Of a stretch of 64,000 nucleotides of DNA, positions 40,026 through 50,306 are shown piece after piece (position 1 is the first letter of the stretch; each line of letters opens with the position of its first letter). The notes under the pieces were generated by a model. The model did not search any database and was not told the origin of the DNA. It saw nothing but the letters and a program-made list of their open reading frames with translations. Location: NCBI RefSeq assembly GCF_028453695.1, contig NC_135773.1:12400001-12464000 (forward strand). The letters are read 5' to 3'. Source of the stretch: Augochlora pura. Lineage: Eukaryota > Arthropoda > Insecta > Hymenoptera > Halictidae. The translations under genes and the position numbers were made by a program.

Positions 40026-42596
40026 GTAAGTACACGCCAAGTTACAGTTTAAGTGGCTGCTGTTTTATTCGAATAACTCTCTAACACGAGAGGAACGACC
40101 CAATCAATTGCTACTCTCGACTCGGCCACTCGTGCGCGCCGTAGCTTGCGCTAATTTCAGTTTCCCCCCTTTTTTTCGCCATGCTGCGTCGGTACACTGT
40201 ACACACACGGGATCATCGGAATAATGAGAATTTTCGTAGCAATGCTTCGCGCTAATATCGCGCACGAAATTCTATTTGGTTTTCGAGCTTCTCCTTTGTT
40301 GACTTCCATTTAACGATGTTGGCACGTTCCCTGACGTGACGGTCCATTATTTTCCACGAAAATAGTCGAAAATTGATTTTCCGAACTTCGTTGTGTAGAA
40401 TCATATTAGTTGAAGCAATGAACAGGAAGCATGTACAAAAGCTTTGTTTTTTATGTTTTAATATTTTACGAAAAAAGGTATGCTTAAACGAAGTATTTTA
40501 AGTAACGGTAGTTAGCGAACAATTAGTAGACGTTTTAAGAGAGTATTCCGGTTGAAAACTTTTTATATTTATAGAAACGTGCGTTATTCGAGACGTGTCT
40601 GCGAAAGGATTTATTTTGATTTATAAAAGTAATGAAAATTCACGCATGAAGCCATTTCGTCGTAAAAGTATTATTTCTTTATTTCACGCATGGTAACAAG
40701 AAAATTCAGAAAGTACGTGATTTTATATTGCTTTACGATTAATCAGTAATTTATATTTTAATTTTGACGCATTTATTTTATGATATTTTAATTCTGACTC
40801 GGTGTTTACGCCAGTGATCCGAAAAATGTATAAATAATGATTATGTCAAAATAGATCATTGACAAAATAATTATTATATGAAGTATAAAATAATAATTCA
40901 TTTTTTTCGCACAGAAACAGTGTCTTTTTCGCTATGTGGAAAATGACACCAAATAAAATGAAGATTCAGTAAGAAAATTCTGGTTACTCACCGAGCGTCT
41001 CTCATTTGTTCAAAGCTTGCCAGTTTCTCGAATCTCGTATCGGCCATTAGGAAGTATTATTCACGCTTACATTAACGAAAGCATCGCAATGTTCGTAGCA
41101 TCTCTTTTGTAACGGGCCTCGGTACTACCTCGCTTAGCCTTTTTATTTTGATCGAGTACAGTACACCGAGTACAAATGTCATTTCTAAAAATAAAAGCTT
41201 GCTGCCGCTTGCAATTTAGATGTTCGAGTCAACGATGGAGCACGAAATTTTCCCGTTCCACGCAAAGAAACCAAAAAAAAAAAGAAAGAAAGAAACGAAA
41301 ACCAGTTGGGATTCGCATGTAACACCAAGCAATAAGAGATCTCCGAGAACCAGGAGATTTTCTTTCTTTCGGCTTGTTTTCGAATATCTTGATTCGCTCT
41401 TATCGCACGTTAATTTTACCGTGAAACATATAAACGGCGGCACGGAAATATCGCGAGACCGCGTGCCGGGTAGCCGTTAATACGTCTTGCGTTGCTTTTA
41501 CGAAGATGTGTAGTCGCGGCGCCGGATGAATATATTCACGGCGTCGCAATAATTATTTCGCGGCGCGTTTCGCTCGCGTCTTTTTTTTCGGAACAACGTC
41601 GCTACGGCCGGCTATTTTTCGCGGCGGCGCGGCCGGTTTTCACCCGCTCGAGGATCGATTCGCCAGTCCGGGCCGCATTTTTTGTTCGTTATCGGCGCGA
41701 TCAGCGAGCATAAGGGTGCTCCGCGCGATTGCAATTGCATTATCCATGGGTCATGCGCGCGAACGTTCTCATCCGACGATCGCAAAAGCATAAAACACGC
41801 TGTTCCTACAGTCGTTATCGACCGGCGAATGATTATCCGTTGGTAACTTACCCCTCGCATCGTCTTCCACCCCACCACACCCCAACCCATCCCTGTCCGA
41901 AGATCCACACGTCATCGATGATCACGCTACTGCGACCTTAGCATGGTAACAGTTCGACAGTGCCACCCTCTTGTTTGCGCAAACGAAAGAATCTCATCGA
42001 TCTACCATATTCCGTTCACCCCGTTTTGTATGATACATCTTCATTAATAATCCCGACGAAAATTTTCAATCTCTCCCCATGGACACGACGACAGTATTAT
42101 ACGACTAGATGTTATCAGACTTCGCATGGACATTAACTATTTCTGTCTATACTCCCGCTGTTGCACTTCTGTTTCTGTTCTCGGATACCAATATCGACCA
42201 ATTCCAGCTCGGGAAGTAAAAACAATTGCCGAAACGGAAACGCCGCGGATCGAGACCGCGATATTTACGCGAGAAATTTTTAACGATGTCCGTTGTTCCG
42301 TCCCCCCTTTTTTTTCGACCTGTCCGCGCGCGTTAGCCAGATCCGCTGGTATTCGAAACGAGGTTAGGCGCGATTATCGGGGCCAATGTTCCTCGGCGAA
42401 GTCGCGCGCCCGCGACTCGCGTTCCATTCGATAGGGCGAGGCAGCGAGATTTTCGTGAGTAAAACGGAGTTTCCGTCGGTAACGCCAGTTAGCCAATTAT
42501 TCTTTTTCCGTAAGGGCGGGCACATCGTTCCCCGCCCTCTCTCTACGGTGATCAAGTTTGTTGCCGTAATAACGTGAAATTTTAATTGACTTTCAG
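40026..42596 (+). other. unc-13: unc-13 intron (2.6 kb)
   Basis: The intron runs from GTAAGTAC to the pyrimidine-rich acceptor ttttaattgactttcag, phase 1. It is AT-rich in 40.4-41.0 kb and CpG-rich in 41.45-41.75 and 42.2-42.56 kb. No gene or structured element is seen. Confidence 0.8.
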
Positions 42597-42766
42597 CCGG
42601 TTACTCGGAGGATTCGGACTACACGTCGGACCTGAATTATCCAGTAGGCGGACAAGGTGCAAACAGCTCGGCCTCGCAGTTCCGTACCGCTGCCAACCAA
42701 TTGGTCACCCCTCAAAGATCCCTCGAGACCTCGAGAGAAAATAGCTACGAGAGGGACGATCATCAG
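42597..42766 (+). CDS. unc-13: unc-13 exon: acidic Ser/Tyr-rich linker
   Basis: This 170-nt exon is phase 1 to phase 0. Its translation begins GYSEDSDYTSDLNYPVGG and ends SLETSRENSYERDDHQ. The S-E-D-S-D-Y-x-S-D core resembles the acidic Ser/Tyr stretch that follows the C2A linker in Munc13-1 (D-S-D-Y-R-S-E). The acceptor is gactttcag and the donor is CATCAG|GTATTA. The segment is predicted disordered from its composition. Confidence 0.85.
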
Positions 42767-43203
42767 GTATTAATTCATCGATGATTCCTTCATTCGTTAA
42801 TCAGCGGGCCGTCGTTGACGATCCCCGTCGACCGGGGCGCGATTCTTTTATTAACGAAACTGCTCGATTCGGCTGGGAACGCCGGGGCGCGTTCAACCCT
42901 CTGCACGCTACAACCCTTGAGTGGGCTTTCGACGCGGACTTGGAAAATACAAGTTAATTAATATACGCAGGCTGGCAATTATTTGGAGTCTGTCGACGCA
43001 TTCGTGGACGCTTATTCGGCAAAGTTGTATTTTTAAAAATATATTAGCAGATTGCGGACTACTTTAAATATCGGTGAAATTTGAAACGATGAAAATATTA
43101 AAAAAATTTATCAGTTTATTATTTTCTACATATTGGTATTTTTAAAGGAAGAAAAATATTGCTAGCTGATTTGTCTTTGTTGTTCAGCGACGCGGTGAAA
43201 TAT

Positions 43204-43441
43204 TTGACCCCCTGTACTCGAAGCCATTTTAACTGTAATTCTAAAATAATTTATCGGACATTTCCATTTTATATGACAAAATGTATTTTATGCATATGAA
43301 ATTGAATCTTGTAACTCATGCAGCAGTTGTACTTTTATTAATTTTTAAAATCTAATTTTCAATAATATAAAAATTATTTTCGAACGTGTTGTAACAATTT
43401 TAGTGGTGCTTCAGAATCACTGCTCGAATGCAAAGGGTTAA
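43204..43441. mobile_element. TTAA-type MITE, family A copy 3 (inverted)
   Basis: The left end TTGACCCCCTGTACTCGAAGCC has a mutated TTAA. The right end is GCTCGAATGCAAAGGGTTAA. The element is 238 bp with an AT-rich interior. Its CTCGAAGCCATTTTAA end matches the opposite end of the copy at 533-779, so it lies in the opposite orientation. Confidence 0.7.
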
Positions 43442-44149
43442 TGGACAATTGTAGGAATGAAGCATCGGAAACGTGTTGTTCCGAAGCCTCTGGTAAATCA
43501 AGGGTTAAGTCGCGCGGGGCATTAATCTATGCACAGTAAACTTCGTCCTTAAAAGACAGCAAACACAGCTTAGAACGACCTAGTGCGTAGTAAACAGAAC
43601 GGTATAGTAAACACAGCCCGTGTAAACAGATCAGATAAATATCGCCATTCTACTCCCACGTTGCTGCATCGAAACAAAAACTGGTCCACCGATATTTCAA
43701 GTTTTTGTTATAACCTTTAAATAAAACATGCCCGGCCCGCGTTTATGTAATATTTTTTCTTACTGTTGTTTGACAAACACGCGCCGGCATCGCTCGTCAT
43801 CCGAAACCCTGTCCAGCCTGGAAAAATATAACAATTCATCTCACAGAAATATAGAAATGTTACGTAAATACATCAATTATACGCTATTGTCTTTCAACAT
43901 CCAGCGCAAGGATGAAAACGATTTATTTATAAATTGACGATTTTAAATGGAAACCATCAATTTTTCGAATGACAGCTTATCTAATATGAATTCTTATCGT
44001 TAACTGAATTTGTTCGATAAGGTGTCGATGTAAATTGCAAATTTATATTTTGCAACAATATCCATCATACGTACGATAAATATATTTTTTTATTATGGCT
44101 CGAAAAGTTTGATGGTGGGAATTATTGAAGTTCATTTTTATTTCAAAAT

Positions 44150-44349
44150 TTAATCATTGGCACTTGAACGGCGCCATTAAAAATTGCTATACTATTTTTC
44201 AAAATAATTCTAATAATATCGTTTATATTTGAAGACTGCTAATATAGCGATTTCATATGCATAAACCGCAATAAATCATATAAAATATAAATACTGTAAA
44301 TAGGACAATATATTTAAGATATAATTAAAACAGCTTCGAGTGTCATAAA
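44150..44349. mobile_element. Degenerate family A MITE, copy 4
   Basis: The left end TTAATCATTGGCACTTGAACGG and the right end AACAGCTTCGAGTGTCATAA are decayed versions of the family termini. Internal blocks AAAAATTG and ATATAAAATATAAAT resemble the other copies. The right TTAA is lost. Confidence 0.5.
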
Positions 44350-44745
44350 TATGTAGAGATTCTGATTTTCATAATAAGGAAACTATGTAAAACCACTTTA
44401 TTTACAGATGACGCCATCAGGCGTCAAATTAAATACCGTCTTCTGTTACGAATGACAAAATTTATTGCAAAATCGAATATTACTTTTTACCATTGTATTG
44501 TCTATTCTCCTTGTCGAAGAATTAAAGTTATAACACAATCGATGAAGTACTAAAACAAAGCTAGGTTAATTTATCCCATACGAAAGCCCGGAACGTTTAG
44601 CATAATAATTCTTATCGAAAGAAGAATTGTTGTGTATTGAGAATTTATTGTATCATTATATTGTTAATTTTTATAATTATTGAGCGTTTATTGAATCGGA
44701 GAAGTTATCGATCGGTCAGACAGTAATTGGAAAATGTGTGATTAG

Positions 44746-44939
44746 ATTCCAGCCACAGTTGGGGGAAAACTAGCACTGAGTGGATACGGAAGTTATGGTG
44801 GATCGGGCCACAGTCCTCGTTATGACGAACCGTATCCCGAAGAGGGTCCACCGCAAAGGTATTCTCAGTCTCAGCACGCTTCAGAATCTTCCGAGCCACT
44901 CTTCTACAATAGTAGACCAAGACACTATAAGGAATACAG
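44746..44939 (+). CDS. unc-13: unc-13 exon: Gly/Pro/Tyr-rich linker
   Basis: This 194-nt exon is phase 0 to phase 2. Its translation begins IPATVGGKLALSGYGSYGG, then reads HSPRYDEPYPEEGPPQRYSQ and ends NSRPRHYKEYR. It is low-complexity, acidic/aromatic and disordered, with no known domain. The donor is TACAG|GTATTT. The start is the least secure boundary of the gene: the acceptor TTAG at 44742-44745 is weak, and a stronger-looking CCAG at 44752 would need an unseen phase 0-to-1 exon upstream. Confidence 0.75.
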
Positions 44940-45061
44940 GTATTTGACATTTACCAACCTTTAGAACACCAAGTACTACACACAGAGTGATCAGTATAGA
45001 TTGACACACGTCACAATGAAATAGAAACAATTCTGTCACAATGAAACATTTCAACTCTCTT

Positions 45062-45063
<2 letters not shown>

Positions 45064-45096
<33 letters not shown>
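45064..45096. repeat. (CT)n microsatellite
   Basis: An almost pure (CT)n run followed by CTAT/CTTT variants lies in the short intron just upstream of the microexon at 45366. Confidence 0.9.
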
Positions 45097-45102
<6 letters not shown>

Positions 45103-45365
45103 TACTCTCTTTGACTCTCTTTCTCCTCCACTTCTGTCTCTGCGAATCTATCGTTTGGCTATATAATTTTTACGATCGTTTCGAAGGTAACGAACGCGAG
45201 GCCGTGCACTCTAAGTCGGCTCGATCCTTTTCTCCTTGTTTCCAACGCGTTTTGCCATACGATCACGAGATGCAAGTCCAATCGCGTTATCTGTGTTGCA
45301 CTGCCCCGACCGCGAAATCGCGACGTACTTGACGAAAATTGTTTATGGTTTTTTGCTTGATTCAG

Positions 45366-45398
45366 ACGACGGAAGCACACGTGGGATTACGAGGACAG
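45366..45398 (+). CDS. unc-13: unc-13 candidate 33-nt microexon
   Basis: The exon is exactly 33 nt, phase 2 to phase 2, so it can be included or skipped without shifting frame. With it the protein gains RRKHTWDYED between the flanking exons. Without it, AG from the exon ending 44939 joins C from 48440 to make Ser. The upstream sequence is tatggttttttgcttgattcag, a strong T-rich acceptor with a TGC close to the AG, the arrangement favoured by neural microexon splicing. The donor GACAG|GTACGA is consensus. Its basic and aromatic content contrasts with the acidic neighbours. It is a prediction from splice signals only. Confidence 0.6.
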
Positions 45399-46837
45399 GT
45401 ACGAATATGTACCCCAGCAATGCTTCGTGAGAAAGTTCTACGATTTTCATCGCATCGCTCAAGTTTAGATCACACGACTCATCTTGCATTTTGTTCATTA
45501 GCGTGCCACACTTTAGCTCGATCTTGCGTCTTGGTGCACCATCGAAGTAGACATTTTACATGCAGTTACGTTTTACCACACGCAATACTTTGATCACTGA
45601 ATATTTTAGCAATGATCGTTTACGAGACGATACACTCTGCCGATTTCGAGCACGTTAGTGTTCTTTATGGGGTTTAACGTTTTGGGTAACTTGCCAAATG
45701 ATATATGCTGTAACTGGAGTATGGAATTTTTTTGCGAGTAATAAAAGTGAAATAGAAATGTATTTAATAACTTTTGTAAATTGAGGAGAATGTGAGAGCG
45801 TTATCAAGTTTTTCTTCTGTCCTTACTTTTTGTTACTTAGGGAATTTTAATATAGATATGTAACATTCGTGGTTTAGCTTCGTTATTATATTATTCATAA
45901 ACGAATGAAACCTAATTTCAATATTATACTGCTCATAAATGAATAAAATCTAGCTTCATTATTATACTATACATAAATGAATAAAACATAGCTTCATTAC
46001 GATATTCGTCTGCCAGGGAACGTAAATGTTTAAGTATAAAAGTATATAAAAATTTAATTATCAGTCGTAAAATTTATTTTGTTGATGCAGACACACCGGG
46101 ATGCGTTCAAAACATAAAGCGTGCTTGGCGAGAAACCAGAGCCAATATTCCACGATATGAAGCTCGCAAAGTACATTGCGTTAGATATACAGCAGAATTT
46201 TTGTTTCGTCGAAAATACGACTTTAATTCGCGCATACTCATATTTCTCGACATAGCGGCTGCCGAGGTTCTCTCACTTTCATACTTTAACGTAATACGAA
46301 TTAGAATTCTTACTGTCTTTATTTCGAATAAAATATTGCAATGAATTTTACGTGGCGCGTGATACACTGTTTCGTGTATCTCTTGAATTAAAACTGGAAT
46401 ATAACAAACAGAAGCAAAGTTACTCATCACGTTCGCTTCAAGATCATCGAAATCGGTAAAGCGTATTTTTTCGCAAATAATTATCAGAATATTTGACATG
46501 TGTCTTTTATCGATTGATATACTCACGCACAATATACAAGAACAGTTTAGAATTTCAAGACGTAACGATTATCGGATCATGAACGTGATAATTTTTAGCT
46601 TTAAACCTCATGACGCAAGCAATAGTATGTTTATTCTATAGTCGGATAATTCCGATCTACGAGTTCCAAAATGGCAGATTCAGTCTGGATAAATGAAAGA
46701 TTTTAAAAAAGTTAGAAATACAGGAAAATCGAATTAAAGCGGCCTAGAACAGGTAGATTTCTATTTAACAAAAATGATCTTACTTACAGAGACTAATTTG
46801 AAAACATAATTTTTGGAAATTTTTAATTTAGAAGTTC

Positions 46838-47175
46838 AATGATCACTGTAAAATTTTTCGAAACTAGATATTAATTTTGGAGACTGCAAAATTTATGAAC
46901 TTAATGCTGAAAATCACCAAACTCGAGAACTCAAATTATAGATCAGTTTAAGATTCGTTAGATTGCCTGGATTCTGGGGATCCTAGCTTCTTGGAAGTGT
47001 TTAATGATTACTGGAAAGTTTTTCAAAACTAGAAATTAATCTTAAAGACTGTAAAATTGACGAACTTAATGCTAACTATCCTCAAACTCAAGAACTTAAA
47101 TCGTAGATGAATTCAAGTTTCTTTAGATTGCTTGGATTCTGGGGTCCTAGCTTCCTTAGAGTGTCCAGATGATCC
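46838..47175. repeat. Two-copy tandem repeat, about 164-bp unit
   Basis: Copy 1 starts TGATCACTG at 46841. Copy 2 starts TGATTACTGG at 47005. A third start, TGATCC, is at 47170. Shared blocks in the same order include AACTTAATGCT, TTGGATTCTGGGG and TCCTAGCTTC. The copies are clearly diverged. No coding role is seen. Confidence 0.8.
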
Positions 47176-47474
47176 TCATCATTTCGTCCAGTATAATATC
47201 CAAATCTTATTTTGATTGAAATGTGTAGCTTTGCCGGCATATTAGTCGGAGGAATAGTTGTCTATCGATTCTGGGTTGGTCCTAATCAAGTTTATCAGAC
47301 CCGGTTTGTTGCGGTTAGTCCTTGAATTGACTTGATTTGCATTCGTCGGCTCTGAATTACCCCAATCCGAGCCTTTCCACGCTGAATTACCAGAATTTAG
47401 TGATGTCGGCCCTATATTGTATAGATTTGAATCTGTCATTGATGGATTGGTCGGAGTCCATCGATTCCGACCTA

Positions 47475-47497
47475 ACTCTCTCTCTCTCTCTCTCTCC
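47475..47497. repeat. (CT)n microsatellite
   Basis: A short CT run within the intron, at the edge of a degenerate Asn/Ser-encoding antisense frame. Confidence 0.85.
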
Positions 47498-48439
47498 CTC
47501 CGCGTTCGATTGATCCATCTCGACTGTACGCCGAACAGGAACCGAGCTTTTAGCACTCTTCTGTAATTTGGGAATCGGAGAGAATGATACTTTGCCCATT
47601 TTCTTGACTCCCTTTTCAGCCACATGCAAGTCTAAATATTGGGAAGAAATAATGTTTAGAGACTCCGATAACTTTTTCTTTTACATACGCTCTTCGGGTA
47701 AAAGTGTTCTTTGAAAAATCGTCCTTCAAAGAAGGAACCACCTTTAAATTAAATAAATTAAATTATTTATCGCTCAAGATTACTCGAGCGAAGTTGTAGA
47801 GTCACAGGTCAAGCCTTGCAATTTGATTAAAATAATTTTGGCAGTATAATTCTATCTTGGTTCAATTCTGTATCAGAAAAGATATCAGAAATATTATGGG
47901 ATTCCAAGGTAAACGGAACACTCTGCGCCGAGTGACGCGGACATCGGAGGGGAGTTCTCTAAACAGTATTTTATCCAAACATCGTAAAGTTTCGTCAGAG
48001 TCGGCGTTAATCAGTCGAGCGACGTTCCTCGATGGTCCGTCTAGACTACGTTCCGTCGCTGCCGGATCGTTTCGTCCTCATATTTTTGTGCGAGCCCGCA
48101 AAAGCAAACGGGGAGATCATTCACCAGGCATTTGAGCTTCACTTCGGTATAGATAGCGGCGGGAATAGACGGGAAAAGTAGAGCGTCGCCATTAAAATAA
48201 CAACTCGTGTTCAATGTATCAAAGAGAATGCACTGAACATTCACAGGTAGTTGCATGGCGTCAGTCACTGTATCCGCGGTGTGTTCGCCGGAACTCCATA
48301 GAAGTGACTTTTTTAATCAAACCACATCACGTTCCCAGCGAACATCTTCATTTTGTCTCGGATCATTTCATCTGCGCTTCTGTGACTCGAACCCGATCGG
48401 CCACGATTTCACTTCAACCAGTGTGTCTCGTCGTTTCAG

Positions 48440-48561
48440 CCAAGACGGCTGGTACAGCGAGGGCTACGACTATCATGGCAGTGCCAGGGTCGACGAGACA
48501 AGGATCTACAGCGATACCGAGTACTATCCGAGCACCACGACGAGCTCTTCCAGGCGAAGAG
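48440..48561 (+). CDS. unc-13: unc-13 exon: Tyr/Ser-rich linker
   Basis: This 122-nt exon is phase 2 to phase 1. Its translation is QDGWYSEGYDYHGSARVDE followed by TRIYSDTEYYPSTTTSSSRRR. The acceptor is cgtcgtttcag and the donor is AAGAG|GTAGAG. It opens the Tyr-rich part of the disordered N-terminal half, where Y recurs every three to six residues next to acidic residues. No catalytic or folded domain is visible. Confidence 0.85.
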
Positions 48562-49303
48562 GTAGAGTACCGTTTAAATATATTCCGCGTTCCGCTCGAT
48601 TACGCTTTATATTGAATCAGAACGAAATAGTCGGGCACGCTGAACCCTGTAGCTTTAAAGCGAGCTTCGCAAGTTCTCTATGAAGACTGACGTTTCAACT
48701 ATCGTCAACTACTTGAATCAATAGACTGCGACACATCAAATTTTCATCCTTTCCTTAATAATTTTTTGTTAACCAATATTTAATCTTTTCATTCTTTAAA
48801 AATAATTCTCCTTGTTACAAATTTATGAAATTCGTTGTCTGAAGAGCAATAATTAAATATCCCTTAATCAATTTCAAAACAGCAATTTCATCTATCGAAC
48901 AACGATTTCTTTGGAGTAACATACTTTTCTTATTCTTTCCAATATTGTCATTTGAGAGATAATTGTTCAATTTCTTCAGGGTATAATGTAGTGTTAAAAA
49001 TTTAAAAATAACACCGACATCATGTAGTACATAATTATTTTCTCAAAATCAAAATAAAAGAAACATTGAAATTAAATATATATTCATGACAAAAGTCAGA
49101 TAAAGATGCTGTTAATTGTAGAATCCTAAGTATAAAATAAGTCTAATTATTCGAAATTACATTATGATTAAAGTCTATTGTTTCTCATTCAAAGTAGACA
49201 ACCATTAAATAATTATCGTGTAGTTTGCCTGGAAGATAAAAGTTGCGCTCGAGACGATTTTCTTTCGCATCACGGTAACCATAAATCTTTCGTATGCATA
49301 CAG
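48562..49303 (+). other. unc-13: unc-13 intron (0.74 kb)
   Basis: AT-rich and phase 1, from GTAGAGTA to the acceptor ttcgtatgcatacag. It holds no other feature. Confidence 0.85.
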
Positions 49304-49490
49304 GTCCTCACAGACGGCCGTCTCTGGAAAGACAGATGACCTTATACGATGATCATTCTTACTACCCAGACGGGTACAGTAGCGACGGCAGGGTGGGCAA
49401 GATGAGCGCCACGTATCCGGAATGCGAAACGGACATCAGATACAATAAGTACTACGATAGCATCACGGGCTACACTTATCAAGATGAAAG
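49304..49490 (+). CDS. unc-13: unc-13 exon with PKA-type RRPS motif; GC donor
   Basis: This 187-nt exon is phase 1 to phase 2. The translation begins GPHRRPSLERQMTLYDDHSY and ends NKYYDSITGYTYQDE(R). RRPS fits the PKA/CaMK basophilic consensus R-R-x-S and lies just after the RRR that ends the previous exon. The downstream donor is AAAG|GCGAGT, a GC-AG intron. No GT donor at this end yields the correct phase with a comparable match. A gtctta site 9 nt further on would keep frame but fits poorly. Read-through meets a stop at 49501. Confidence 0.8.
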
Positions 49491-49599
49491 GCGAGTGTCT
49501 TAAATGTTATTTGCTTTTAAATTCACTGAAACACGTGTGATTCCATTTTTATAATATAACATAATTTTTACATGATTTTTCTATTCTGTTCATCAGCAG

Positions 49600-49797
49600 G
49601 TACGGTCAAGACGAGGAAGATAGACAGTGGGACAGCGGAGGGAAGTGGTATTTAGGAACTAGTACCTATTACGAGAATAAACGGAACAGAAAAACGCTTC
49701 CACAGAGGCCTGCATCTAGTATCGGTATTCATCGACCCGATTATAGACCAACAGTCACCAGACAGCGGAGTTACGAATCGGACGAACTCAATTACAG
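49600..49797 (+). CDS. unc-13: unc-13 exon: basic/Tyr linker
   Basis: This 198-nt exon is phase 2 to phase 2. The translation begins YGQDEEDRQWDSGGKWYLG, then reads NRKTLPQRPASSIGIHRPDY and ends TRQRSYESDELNYR. The acceptor is tandem, catCAGCAG|G. Use of the first CAG (start 49597) would change R to S-R and add one residue. The RQRSYES segment is another basophilic kinase site. The donor is TACAG|GTACCT. Confidence 0.85.
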
Positions 49798-50306
49798 GTA
49801 CCTGTCATGGAGAATTTATCGGTTTTATCGAAGTAACAGGTATAGTTTCAGGTATAGATAAAAGCTTACAGCTTTCGTGTTTACTTTAATTCATTTATAT
49901 ATAAATAGTATGAGAACAATATTCGTATCTGAATTTAATTAACGTTTTACGAACTGATGGTACTCTGTGATTTATTGCATGAAATTCATTTTGAACAACA
50001 AAAGACACAAAGGATGTCGATTCTTCAATGGATGTGGATTCTCGTATAGAGGAATCCATATTCAAAGTTATGTCAGGGTTCTTATTTAATTGGATAAAAT
50101 GTTGTTTTATTATCCTCGAGTAGAATGTAATTTAAAAAAAGAAGAATAAAAAGCATTCTTGTAAAAATAGGACCATTAATCGTTGTTTCGTTAACATTTT
50201 CTTAAAATTCTGTCAGCTAAGTATAAGATATTCGATGAATAAGAAAATAAAGCAAAAGAGGTTCGATGACGTGCACGGTAACGACGAACAATTTCTCTTG
50301 TTGCAG
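49798..50306 (+). other. unc-13: unc-13 intron (0.51 kb)
   Basis: AT-rich and phase 2. It ends atttctcttgttgcag with a second CAG three bases later. Nothing else is seen. Confidence 0.85.

Larger units (their letters stand above)
42767..44745 (+). other. unc-13: unc-13 intron (2.0 kb) with two MITE copies
   Basis: This AT-rich intron holds two family A MITEs (43204-43441 and 44150-44349). The acceptor assigned at 44745 (gtgtgattag) has a weak pyrimidine tract but is the only one that keeps phase 0. Confidence 0.7.
45399..48439 (+). other. unc-13: unc-13 intron (3.0 kb)
   Basis: This AT-rich intron contains a diverged 164-bp direct repeat (46838-47175) and a CT microsatellite (47475-47497). 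It ends in the acceptor ctcgtcgtttcag. No nested gene is seen. Confidence 0.75.

Noticed and set aside
47242..47625. Asn/Ser-rich 127-codon open frame on the - strand
   Set aside because: Degenerate repeat with a CT microsatellite in its middle. No start or splice evidence.
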